Below are positions 39,201 through 51,200 of a stretch of DNA of 64,000 bases, piece after piece (within the stretch, counting starts at the first letter, position 1; every line of letters starts with the position of its first letter). Origin of the DNA: Micromussa lordhowensis (Eukaryota; Cnidaria; Anthozoa; Scleractinia; Lobophylliidae). The DNA is taken from NCBI GenBank assembly GCA_964020085.1, contig OZ026608.1, positions 17,976,479 through 18,040,478 on the forward strand, given 5' to 3'. The translations under genes and the position numbers were made by a program. The notes below the pieces were generated by a model that saw nothing but the letters and a program-made list of their open reading frames with translations, was not told the DNA's origin and searched no databases.

Positions 39201-41340
39201 TTCTATGATACTGCTGTTAAACGTGCCATTACGGATATTCAGGCTCCGTTAATTCCTCGCAAATAACCAATTTTGAAAAAATCGAGAGCTTTCAGTCAGT
39301 TGTGTGTAAAGCTGTTTAAGAAGCCGAAAAAGCTTCGAGAAAGAAAAGATCGAAATTTAAATCAAGCCACAGACTCACGATTTCATTTGTGCGTATGTGA
39401 TCACAATAGGCGCGTGTGGAACTTGCACAAATTTACCGAAACTAAAGATATTTGAGGCATTACTGACCTCCACTCACATGAGTTTTAAATTAGTTTACAA
39501 TATTCTTTAATCTTCAATTTGTGTTAAAGTAATCAATACATATTGTTGTTTTTGTTGTTTGTAGCCATTCTTGTACACGGACAGCGTTTATCCGTTACTC
39601 AGTACATCTGTTAAGATTTCATAGCCTTGTTTACAGATTTTTGTGAACCAAGGATCATATTAATGTCTTTGGTGAACTGAATTTGCAGGTGTTTTCAACG
39701 TGAAACTATTTTCTAAACCATGATTCTTCCACGGGCAAAGAGTCTTGCTTACATATTTTCGTGAGGAATTTGCAGGTGTTAAAAACGTGAAATTGTTTTT
39801 TACACAATCATGCTTTCCACGAAGAGAGCGAAGGCCGGTAAATAAATCACATATTGAGATTGACGCGTGCCGGCAATTATCGAATCTCGCTCGCTGCAGG
39901 TATTCTGGCTTATAGCACGCGTCCAGCCAGCGCTCAATTCAAACCGAATTGCTATCAAACTGTTCAAAGCAGTTTCAAAGCTTCAAAGCACAGCTAGTCT
40001 AGAGCTCATGAGCTTGAATCCCATAGTTTAAATGGTTTAGGTTTTTCATAGCTTTTGTTTGCAGCATAACGCCACAGGAAAAAATTCCTATCCCATAAAA
40101 GTTCCGCATCCCTACCGGGAAATGACCCCCGTCCCCAAAAACTTAGCCGCAAAAATGAACGTAAAAGGACAAAGTTAAAAAGGCAAAACGGAAAAAGTTA
40201 AACTGAGGTCTCGCCGTCGTGAACGAAATTGAGAATGGTGTTTTAAATGCACCGCATATCGAGTCCCAGACAAGAAATCGTAGGCTAATTTGAGAATGGT
40301 GTTTAAAAAAACTACTGATCAATTTCCTCGTTGACACGTAAATATTGAAAAGGCCGTTTAAGCTCTTAGGAGATTCACTCTGTTCTAGGAAAATTACATT
40401 CGCTGGATCACCTTCTCCAAAGAGTCGGTAGCATGCAGATCACTTTGCCTGATTGTAATTTAGACTGTGAAAGGTTCTCACTATAAAAGTTACCCGAACA
40501 CTACCGGTAATGCTTTGTCACTTGAACGAAATTAAAGTCTGCAATGGTCTCTTTGTTGGGCGAGATTGTTAACCAGATCTTATTGAAGAATAACTTCACT
40601 TGTGTGAACATATTGTTGAAAATGTTATGAATAGTTACTAGCAACTCGTTCTGCCGTAGGTGGTAAGTATAAATAGAACAGAAATCAGTCTTGTCGTTTT
40701 CTCCTCGCCTTAGGGCTTCATTAAACCACACAAAGTTTGAATACCCTGAATTTCTGATATTTAAGGAGCTTTTGTTATTCCATCCAAATGAAAAAAGGCG
40801 TTGAGTAATGACCTTGTGTTGATTATTAGTGCTCGCATGTATTATCAACCCTCTCCAAAACAGGATGAGTTTTTTTGCACACAAATAACTGGTATAAGAG
40901 AATTTACAATGTATTCTGACCGAGAATTTCGATCAACCCCTTTGCTGAGAAAATTCGATGTTTCGTATAATTTTGCAGAGAAAATCTTTATTAGAAACAA
41001 ATGAATAAACTGGGGGTAGGTTTCTAGCTAAAGAAAGTGTGGCGCTGCGTCGGTGGGGAGTCAGTTACAATATAATTTGGTATTATCTGCTGAGTTGATA
41101 AGGTGAATTGGCTACCGTAATCTCTTAAAGGTGGCAATTCAGTTGATAAATCCAAATTATCTCTTATGAGAAACATATTCACAGTGAAGCATTCAAACTG
41201 GCCGAGCAATAGACACCAAAAATTGTCCGAATTTTAGTATTAAATACTCAATAGAATTCTGATCTATTTTCTCTCTATTTTCGGCCAGTTTGCGGACGAA
41301 GTTTTGTCCTTTTTTGGTAGCAAACTTTTGGAAATCATTT

Positions 41341-41480
41341 AAGTACCTATTAGAGAATCGTTGCATAACAAATGCCTATCATTTAAGCATCGAGTACCTG
41401 TTTGGGGATTATTGCATAATAAATGCCAATCATTTTAGCACCCACTGGGGAATTATTGCATAACAAATGCCGAGGGATTT
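41341..41480. repeat. Short diverged tandem repeat
   Basis: The phrase TTGCATAA(C/T)AAATGCC recurs three times, with related flanks such as ATCATTTAAGCA and ATCATTTTAGCA, roughly every 45-60 bp. No gene is present. Confidence 0.6.
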
Positions 41481-41953
41481 CTGAGTAACTGATTACCGGC
41501 AATCGCGTAATCTGATTGGCTGCATTGGCGTCCATCCACATATTTAGATTACGAGCATGCGCAGCCCAAGTCGAAGGAACGTGACGCGCGGCCACTCGCG
41601 AGGGTGTATTTCTTTCTCGCCTCGCGAGCATTCTTCCGTGTCACGCTTGATGGACTAAAAGTTCAAAGGAGAACTATGAACAAGTCGTGGATATTTTGGC
41701 TCCAAAATGGAGAGGTCTGCTTCAATCAATTGTTAATTTACAAGGTCACAAAAAGGTCAAAATACCCGTGAAGCACGATATTTAGGATTTTGTTTTTTTA
41801 CAATTTTCACATTTATCCACCCCTCATAATTAAAATAATTGAAATATTTTATCTTGACACCTGTGCGGTCTTTGTATATCTAGTTTTCTAACTGCTTTTT
41901 GATGGCCACAAGTCGACACAAGAACCGTTGTTTTGGTTAGATAGAGTGTTTCT

Positions 41954-42104
41954 GTCGAGGTACTATCGGCTGATAGCTGCCCCTCGAAAATTTGATGTTT
42001 TTAAAACAAATATTATCCCGAGAAGCGAAGCTTCGAATGCAAATATGCTTGTTTCAAGAACATCAAATTTCCAAGGGGCAACTCTCAGCCGATAGTTCCG
42101 AGAC
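41954..42104. mobile_element. Fold-back MITE-like element
   Basis: Terminal inverted repeats: TATCGGCTGATAGCTGCCCC on the left against GGGGCAACTCTCAGCCGATA on the right, each followed inward by the AAATTTGATG/CATCAAATTT pair. The centre includes GAGAAGCGAAGCTTCGAATG. A partial relative starts at 42271. Confidence 0.75.
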
Positions 42105-42270
42105 ATTACTCTATTATTTTATATATTATTCACCACTAAGTTTCTTCCGCGCGCCAGTTCAAAAATCATATTCGTGAATTATTTTCAACTGTTTTAGATG
42201 AAAAGTATGAAATCCAGATATAAAATTTGAAAAAGGAAACAGGCACTATTTAAACAACAAACTTTTTTCT

Positions 42271-42370
42271 GGCGAGGAACTATCGGCTGATAGTTGCCCC
42301 GGGGAAATTTGATGATCTTAAAACAAATATTTGCCCGAGAAGCGAAGCTTCGATGGCTAATATGCTAGTT
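42271..42370. mobile_element. Partial copy of the 41954-42104 fold-back element
   Basis: The sequence AACTATCGGCTGATAGTTGC, then AAATTTGATG, then GAGAAGCGAAGCTTCG repeats the left half and centre of the element 0.3 kb upstream. The right inverted end is missing. Confidence 0.7.
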
Positions 42371-43411
42371 AGGCTGTTAGTGTCTCTCCGCGGATGAACA
42401 TTATCGCGTCACGAGATCAGTTTAAACCAATACGAATTGGAGAAAATTTTGCGGTGAGCTACAACGGCCCTAAATAGTGTCTCAAGGCCGATAAAACACT
42501 TATCTTAGTCATATTTTTTTCGACTCACTACCCTAAAAGCTACCACAAAAGCTCCAGCTGTGTGGACGTTTTGAGGCTTGACACTCTAAGAGGTGCCAAA
42601 ACCACTTTTCTAACCCCTAAAATTCTGTAAAAGGTTCGAAGTTTTGTTTTTATCGGAATCTTAAGGTATTGAAGTTTTATTTTTGACAATTTCTGTTACA
42701 GTAAGTTCAAAGCTCGTTTACTCTAAACGAGTTATTTTGCCTTTGAGAAAAGATATTTTGAGAAAGATTTGTCCAACGAAGCTGAAATTTTCCGGATTGG
42801 TTATTCTGAGTAAGTTTTGTGTTTTAAGCATAGAGCTTTTCCATCTAGTGCATTTTGTCGAAGTTGTGCATTGAAACGTATGCTGGATTTTCTGTATCAG
42901 GTTTAAATGGTCACCATTTAATGTTTTTTAACTTTAATCTCTATGATTATAACAGCAAGATATTTGTCTTCTTTTATCAAATGTAAAAAATATTCCTTTT
43001 ATCAGTTCTTGTGATCTTTTCTCAAGTAAGCCCTGGCATTCCCCAGCAGGTGGCAGATTAAATCAGCCGGTGTCAGGCTACAATACAGTTCTGGGGTACA
43101 AAAATATTTTTTTATAACCTTTGGTCTTCTAGCTTTATAAAAATGTATACTTTGCCATGGTTTGGAATTAAATCTTAGCCACGAAAAAAGTTTGAAAAAA
43201 ATGGTGTGTTTTTAGTTTTTTTTTTTAGAAGAATATTGTTTTTCATTCCGGCCGAGGCTGAATATTCTTATTTTTCTGCCGACCTTAGGCTGAAAATAAT
43301 GTTATGAATATTCTTTACAGATTATAGCGTATGACATTTCTAGTTTCCACGAATGTATTTGGTTGGTATTGGATAAAAAAACTCCTATTTTCCACTAATT
43401 CACTTGCCAAG

Positions 43412-43475
43412 TTTTATCGGACAGTTTGTTATTGGACAGTTCGGTTATCGGACAGTTTGTTATCGGACAGTTCAA
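43412..43475. repeat. Short tandem repeat of TTATCGGACAGTT
   Basis: Four near-identical 13- to 18-bp units built on ATCGGACAGTTTGTT or TTGGACAGTTCGGTT follow each other directly. Confidence 0.7.
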
Positions 43476-43687
43476 TAAGCCAATCGTATTCAAAGCTGTA
43501 GTTTAAATCAACCAATTACATTCAAAGTTGAAGTGTAATTCAACCAACCCTAGTTTCAGAGTGACATGAAACAATTCACTTTTCCTTTGTCAGTATTTTA
43601 ATGCAAATTTCCCCTTTTTCAAAACTTGGCTATTCTTCTTTTCTCGGAAATTGTAACGTTTATGATTAATTGATAACAAGAGTTCGT

Positions 43688-43689
<2 letters not shown>

Positions 43690-43718
<29 letters not shown>

Positions 43719-43793
43719 GATAAACAAATCGGACTCCCGCTGCGCGGTCGTCCGATTGTGTTATCACTCGTATGATTACAGGCCGAATTGGAC
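43690..43793. mobile_element. Fold-back element with long imperfect arms
   Basis: GTCCAATTCGGTCTGTAATC at the left and its near-perfect complement (GATTACAGGCCGAATTGGAC) at the right enclose further paired segments (ACTCGTGATAA with TTATCACTCGT, AATCGGAC with GTCCGATT). The 104 bp could form one long hairpin. Confidence 0.75.
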
Positions 43794-44465
43794 TCCACTC
43801 TGTCGCATATAACTTCTTACAGAATATTATTAGCATCAAACATACGGCTACGGCTGTTTTTGTTGCTTTTTGGCTACTTTTGCTGTTTAGAGAAAGGAAG
43901 AATTTTATACGGTTTAGTTAAAAACATCTAGGCCATTTCGAAATTGCGCAGGGAACTGGGGCGAGTTTCGAAATAAACTGACACAACCACATGAAAGATC
44001 GCGTCGAGAGAAAGTCATTTGACCAAGTTTGATGCTTTTAGGGTGGACAGAGACCAAGTTATGGACCTTGAAACATGGTTCAAAATCCATACAAACGTCT
44101 CTAATGTTGAGACAGCGTACTGTATATACAAACTTTTCAACACATTATTCTAAATTTAATTTAAGCCTCGATATTCAGTATGACTAAACAGAGTAGAGCC
44201 TGTCCCCTCGAGTCGAGATTCACCCAAAGTCGTCACAGCCGCCTTTTTTGCAAGGAAATGCGCGACTCATCAAATTCATGCTATGGATTTTCGTTTTTAT
44301 GCTACTGAAGCAAAAACGAGAGATAAATGACGTTAGCTGCTATGTATGATGTAGAAGGCGGAATTGTATAAATGAATATATGAAAGATCATATATTTGAA
44401 CTGTGGAGAAAGATATATGAAGACATGATTGATCAGCGCAGTTATACACACAACTTAAGAAATTA

Positions 44466-44572
44466 AAGCCTGAAAAAAATTCAGGCCTGAACGGGATTCG
44501 AACCCATGACCTCTGCGATACCGGTGCAGTGCTCTACCAACTATGAGCCATGAAGCCATCTGGGAGTTGGTT
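44466..44572 (-). mobile_element. tRNA-derived SINE head
   Basis: On the minus strand there is an A-box-like GGCTCATAGTTGGTAGAGCA and a B-box GGGTTCGAATCCC, spaced as in a tRNA. The acceptor stem does not pair properly. The 3' side runs into a GCCTGAA-T-run-TTCAGGC hairpin, which is a SINE trait, so it is called a SINE and not a tRNA gene. Confidence 0.65.
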
Positions 44573-45271
44573 ACATTGTGACTTCGTAATATACCCGTAG
44601 CCAGAGGGAACAGAAATCCTATGACGGTTCTATGAACTTTTTGTGTTAGTTTTTATCTCCCCGCCCTTTCTTTTTGTTTTTACCCAGTGATTGCAGTGAT
44701 GGGTACATTCCTTTGCAGGATCCCTTCCTCCTTTTGCCTTTTGTGTAGATATTTTAAAGTTCTCGTCCCGAAAGACCTCTTTTAATAAGATAGTTGGAGT
44801 CTCGAGCTCCCATCATGGTTCAAAAGAAGCAAAATTGATGCAAAAAAGTTTAGCCATCTTAATAAACAGCTTTTCTGAGCTTTTCTGAGCTTTTCCTCGG
44901 CTCTACGGTCGAATTCTGGACATTTCTGAGGTGAACAGCCGGACACCTACATACCCCTCCCTCATTACAACGCGGATGCTAAAAGCGCAATGACCTTTGG
45001 GATTTCAACGCTGTTCTCAAGTGACTTCACACACTGGCACTACACGTACTAAAAGTTTTCCTGCGAAAGAACTCTTTAAATTGTGCTGAAGGAGGACTTC
45101 TGCCATTGCTTTGAAGGCACCAGTGTTTTGTCGCCGACAATGAATATATCGTGACAAGTTCAGCCCGAAACGCCCGGCTTTTTTCGTTGTGTCTACACAA
45201 GCCGACCAATTTAGCAATGAATCAGACACTTCGTAACCGTACGTAACAAGTGCATTGAACTATCGTCAGCC

Positions 45272-48200
45272 ATGAGCGGTAGAATTCTTATACCGACAGT
45301 ATCTTCCAGATCTGCTCGACATCTTGCTCGTTCGTTCAACAGCACGTCGCAAAACTTCCCTGGTTATGAAGAGTATACGGAGCCGCTTCTTCACAGAAAT
45401 TCTTACGACAGCATTCATTACGAGTCAATCTATGATTCAACTGAGTTTTCTGGAAGCCAGAGAAATCGCGTCGAAGTCATGAGAAAACGGCTGAAGTCTC
45501 ATTTCATGACGCCTTACCAAAAGTACAAGCATCGGGGTCGAAAACCGTGGAAACTTTTGTTTCAACTGCTCAAGTTAATCATGGTTACTGTCCAGGTAGG
45601 CAAAGCAAACCTCTCAAAGAAGACAGTTATAAGGAAATATTTTACGTAACTTATTTTGTTTACATTTCCAGGATAAGATTATCGATTGTTCTCATCACGT
45701 TTCCATGCTTTAAAGTCTAAAACACGCTAGCAGTGAAAACCGGCATTTTGAATTTAAACTTATACATATGAATAAAGTCGATAATAGTCGGTATTTTACT
45801 GGATGTTTATTAAATAAGTCCCTTACAACTAGCTACCCAAAAAATCAACCTGCTAACCATCATGATCTTTGCCCTTGCCCTTTTTGCTTGGGTCTTGGCA
45901 AAGGTTTTAAAAGGAAATTGTCTCATTCTAAAAGTGAAACTATATTGACATGGGAAAAAATTATAGAATGATGCAAAAGGGAAGTCATTTCATTACTTTT
46001 GTTTTCAAGATATCAACAGTCTTCTTGTAGTTCCATAAGTATTCAATCACTTTTGTTACTAGAAAGCTATTTTTGGTGCATGCATCAGAGAGTAACAAGC
46101 CTTTTCAATTGCAGAACAGCAACAGCAAAAATGTCTAGACATCCTTTAACACCTCTAGCTGTGTGTTAAATTTTCAACAACCATGTAGATTGTAAAGAAA
46201 AAGAGATTTTCTTCTTTGTTAACCTGGAAAATCAGTCCTGCTAACAAGATCGAGCGATTGCTACATTGGCTCAAGGGCAGAGTTTAAAAAAAATCAATAT
46301 TCCAGCTCACCCAGGGCAAAAACCGTCCACCTGTCTGCCCGTCCGAGACGAGTACTCTCTTATCTCGGATGAGTGGATTTACGAAAGCACTTGTCCTACG
46401 GGACGAGTAGAGTTTGCTGAAAAAAAAGGTCGTTCTTTTCTACTGAGGTCCGAATTCCTAAGCATCTTGGGCTTTGTAAACTAACCTGAGTTTCGCGAAG
46501 TTTGGGTTCTTTTCACCGCAACTTACTTGTTCATTTTCGCCTTTGTTAGCTTTTGTTTTCCGAGAATATCTGGTTCTGTTGTTTCGGTAAAGACTAGGAT
46601 CCACATTGCACATATGGAAAATGACAACCTTGTTTGAGACGAGGCTTCATCAACACTTGAATGAAGCGACTACCATTGTGGCAAGTTTTGTGATCATTAA
46701 AGAAGTAATAAAACCTCTTAATGCTTTTGCAGTCAGGCTAATAGCGTAATTCAAACAACATGAAACGCTCCAAGCCATTCTGCTATATAAAAGGCGCTGA
46801 AGGAAGATGCTCAGATGTGCTGCATTTTCTCAAGTCGTGTATTGTTCATAAAGAATGTTAGTGATCCCCGATGTGTCTATATGGAATGGTGTTGTATTAA
46901 AAAGTGCAAAGAACAACAGAAATACAGAAATTGAAATAACTGTTAAAATAAACACTCCAGATTTGGTACAAAACAGATTATACAATTTCTACGTTTTTTA
47001 AATGATATTTTGTTATTCACTTATAAATTTTTTTGGACAAGTGAAATTAACTTTCGGACAACCAAAATCTGAATTTTACTAGTCCAATGGACAAGTGCAA
47101 TAAAAAAGGTTTTTTTGCCCTGTTACCCTATGGGTGAGCCTTAAGTAGAAATATTTACCAACCTGACTGTCATTTTTACTAGTGGTTTTGGTACCTCTTT
47201 GGTTGCTCAGCCTCAAAAGGTCCACACAGGAACTTTTGCGGTACCTGATTGAATATTGAGCAAAAAAAAAGTATGACAGGAGATTATCAGGGCAGGAAAA
47301 AAGAAATTGAAATCCAGTTGCTTGTTGGGTCAGCACATTTAAGTTTTCAGTTGCCCCCAATCGTGCCTTATCAACTTCATCATTTACTAGGTACTGTCTA
47401 TTTAACAAATAGAATATAGTGTAGCGCGGTCTGTACTCTTGTATATCAACAACGATACAGATCATCACAGTGGCCAAAATGTGCTGTGGACTCACCTGGC
47501 TGCACCTCTTGAGTCACAACGTTTTGACCACTGTGATGACGCATATCACTGTTGATAAGAGTACAGACCACGCTAAACCACATTCGATTTGTTTTCTGCC
47601 ACAATATCAACATCAAAGAAAATGTTTTTTTTTTGAGACCGCAAGTTGAAAAAGACATTGCGTGACACATTGACACAAGCAGCATTGTCTGGACTCTTAT
47701 TGACAATGGCAAATTAACCAATCAGATTTCGAGATTAGTAGCAATTGTGGTAAAAAATCAAGTATGCTTCAAGGATTTTAAATTAATCCATGCTTTCAAC
47801 TCATTGTTTTGTTCATTTTGCAGTCTTAAGTTTTGAACTTGTTTTTAACTGTAAATTATCACTAACAAGACTACTGAGATCAACATTTTATTTCACGTGC
47901 TATTGATCTCAGACATCTGTTAAAATAGCTTTTTTTAGCCTGTCACACGCACCATTGTTTTCTGCCGTGGATACAAAAAAGTGATCACATGATGACAAAC
48001 ATCTCTTGGCTAGGCAGCATAACTACATGTATCTCAAATTCCTCAAAAGTTGCAAGTTTGAGGCAAATATTATTGATTCAATGGTATTTTACATCTGCCA
48101 AACTCTTCGCTGTAACATGTGTTGAATTGTATCGTGCTAGAAAGTGTGAAACTCTGCAACAAACATGTAAACAAACTGTGAAGCACCTTCCCTGAGGAAA

Positions 48201-51200
48201 GATTCTTTTTAAACCCATGAATGAAACCAACGGTAAAAAGCCATTTCAACAGACTTCTGGGGTCAGTAGTAAGCCATGCCCACAGTACAGGATCTTAGTA
48301 CCTCTTACGGACTCTTTTCAAAATTTCAGACGAGCACCCCCTGTCTTTTTTATATGAGAGCCCCCTCCCCACCCCAGGGATACAATCCACTAGCTGATCA
48401 CAAGACCCACTCACCCAGGCTATCAGATGTGACTTTCTTTGCACACTAAAGGGAGAGTCTCTTTGCATTATGTGATGACAATTTATAAATTATAGGAACA
48501 ACTGCATTGCTAAAATGGAGGTTGGGTGCCTAAAACATCCAGGAGCTTCCACTATTGGCAGCCAGCTCCTAGATGAAGGCTGCTCCCATGGCTGGCAAAT
48601 CCTGGCAACCCAGCCATGAGCCCCCAGGAAGCAGCAAGAGGAGCAGGCACCCATCACACTGTAGAAACAGTGGAAAGAGGGAGGGAAAGGGGGTGGGAGG
48701 AGAACTGCCTGGGCGATGGGCTGCCACGCTATGAAACGCAAAGGAACGCCTTCTGTACGTACGCCACAATAAGCTATGCTATGCTACAATCCACAAGCAT
48801 GTGGAATTCCGACACATGCGCAAATGTGTCGACACCGCTGACCTCCAGGGGAACGCAAGCGCTCTTAGTTGTTAACTCCGTTAAATTGCATTTAACTGCC
48901 TCTAATAACAACACATAGCAGTATTACCCTAAGTAAATTGTTGTGGGTAATCAAATGGCGAAGAGTGCCAGAATTAGGAAATAATTTGACGCACCTTTTG
49001 TCAAAATTCTTATCATTTCCCGAGCCTTTCATCAAGGGAAATTATATTATTTTAGACTTTTGACTTTTTTGAAATTTCACACCAAATGTTGCCATGGCAA
49101 TTTTGTAATTTCACCACCCAGGTGTAATCTGCCACCCATGATATTAGAGTTGACTATAGACCTCAATGATGTAATTTTCTTCTTCAAATCTAGCTCAGAA
49201 TGTTCTTTTCACAGATTATTACACATTTCCATTAAATTTACACCTGAGAATTTTAATCACTGACACATGAATATCATGTAGTTGATGATCTTCACAGTTC
49301 TCTTCACCTGCCTATATGGGAGGGAGAAACTAAATCTTGATCAGATATATCTTATTTTTGTTTGAATTCACAGATTTTCCTGTTTGCGACAGAGCTCTTC
49401 TCCGTTGTGAACTTTTTAGATGACAGTGAGGATGCATTCAACCACCTGTTTCTACTCAATCCCAATGAGACAGGTTATTCTATTTACACGAAGAACCAGT
49501 TTTACTTCCAAGTACAACACTCTGTTGAGCAGGTTAGTAAAGAAAAAAGCCTCTCCTTACCTGTCGCAAAGTGAGAAGGTAGAGGATGGAGGGGGGGAAT
49601 TCTGTCAGATAAGGTAAAGGCTGTCTGCATAGGTGTCTTGAAGTAGTGCATCAGGCCAGGGCTTATCCCAGTTTCGTGTAGCATGATGCGACCAGGAGTG
49701 GTTCTACTCTCCCTGGATGGGTTGCTAGTCCTTCAAAAGATTTCCCCCTATAGTAACTTCGCCGGTACCCATTTACACACCTGAGTGGAGAGAGGCACTG
49801 TGAGAGTAAAGTATCTTGCCTAAGAACACAACACAATGTCTCCGTCCGGTGCTCGAACCCAGACTGCTCGATCCGGAGATGAGTGTACCAGCCATAAGGC
49901 CACTTTGCCTCCTGTGCTCTGTCAGATGGGGGAGGAGGGGGGAGGGGGAATTCATATGTTCCTATGATTTATGTTACAAGCAATACCTTCGAGTGTCAGC
50001 TGGATGGAAAATAACTGCTGGCAGTAATGCTTACTTTGTATTGCAAACCAACAGTGACATAAAAATGCCCAAGAAGGTTGGAGCCCTGCGTAAAAGAGAC
50101 TAAATTCATTTAACAGTTCGAACAGATTTCACTGTCATTACCCTGCCCTTTTAAAGTGTCTATGATATCATGATTTTTTCTCATGCCTTTTTAGTTGTTT
50201 GAGAAACGGGAATTTCAGAGATGGCCTGCACCTCTTTAAAACCTCTATTTTGATTCGTTCTTGTTAATCTGCACCTCTTTTGTTGTTAAGACTAGGGGCA
50301 TTGTTTGTGTTGTTTACCCATTGTCTCGTTTGGCCAATTATAGAGACCCTTGTAAAAGGTGCGTGCTCACCCGAATTTCACTTCCAGTTGGTCAAAAACT
50401 GCATGAGGTGGAGGCCATTGCTTAGTCAGGCAGTGACGTCAAAACAAGAATGTAGGTCGACATATTTTTTGACCAAACAAAAAAAAGTTAAAAAAAATAC
50501 TAGGAATTAGGCAATCATGCATTACTAATTTTTAAGTTTGGTTCAAAGTTGTGAACGCTGACAAAAGATATGTAGACCTATGTTCTTGTTTGACGTCACA
50601 GCCTGACTAGTCCCAATCCTAATGCCATGTGATTTCTGGCCCAACCAGAAGTGAAATGGCTAAAAGATGGTGAAGAAAAAAAGCAACATTTAGTAAATTT
50701 TTTATTTCCGTATCATGATCTTATGTACATGTAGATTCCATCAAGGAATTAAAAAAAATATCTGTCATATATACACTTTGAAACTTTGTTAGCTCTTGCT
50801 ATTTTACATGTGCAGTAGTAAGGTTGACATTCTGTATTGTCTTTGTAGTACTATGACATCCAAAACATAGCTGTTGGAACATTTGGCTTTCTTGAATCAG
50901 ATGATGGCATAAAACCCATGAATATGTGCATATATGAATATACAAACAGCTCTGTCGAACCTGAAGATGAGTCATATTATCTCACACGTCGCACAAGCTA
51001 TTGTATCCTTTTGAAAACTTTTGCCTTTGTTTCTTTAGATGAGCTTATTCTTAACCCCAGAACTATTCTCTTTTGTACATGACTGATAACAAAAACAGCT
51101 CTGAGGAACTCGACAGTATACGTGTAGTTTTGTCCTGAGTAGTTTCCCCTGAAACAGTTAGTGAACGGGTTTTAGTATTCAGTTCTTTTTGACAGAAAGC

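Larger units (their letters stand above)
24013..45271. other. Long intergenic region between divergent genes
   Basis: About 21 kb separates the start of the p53-family gene (-) from the start of mucolipin copy 2 (+). ORFs are short, lack domain signatures and do not chain through splice sites, so no gene is called. Repeats found inside are listed separately (29937-30200, 41341-41480, 41954-42104, 42271-42370, 43412-43475, 43690-43793, 44466-44572). Promoters of both flanking genes must lie near its ends but no TATA box is convincing. Confidence 0.6.

Noticed and set aside
44486..44570. Functional tRNA gene
   Set aside because: A and B boxes are present but the stems do not close, and the flanks look like a SINE tail.
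48490..48918. Possible exon or gene in a GC-richer patch of intron 1
   Set aside because: Overlapping ORFs on both strands without domain or splice support; perhaps an old repeat, but no second copy was found in the window.
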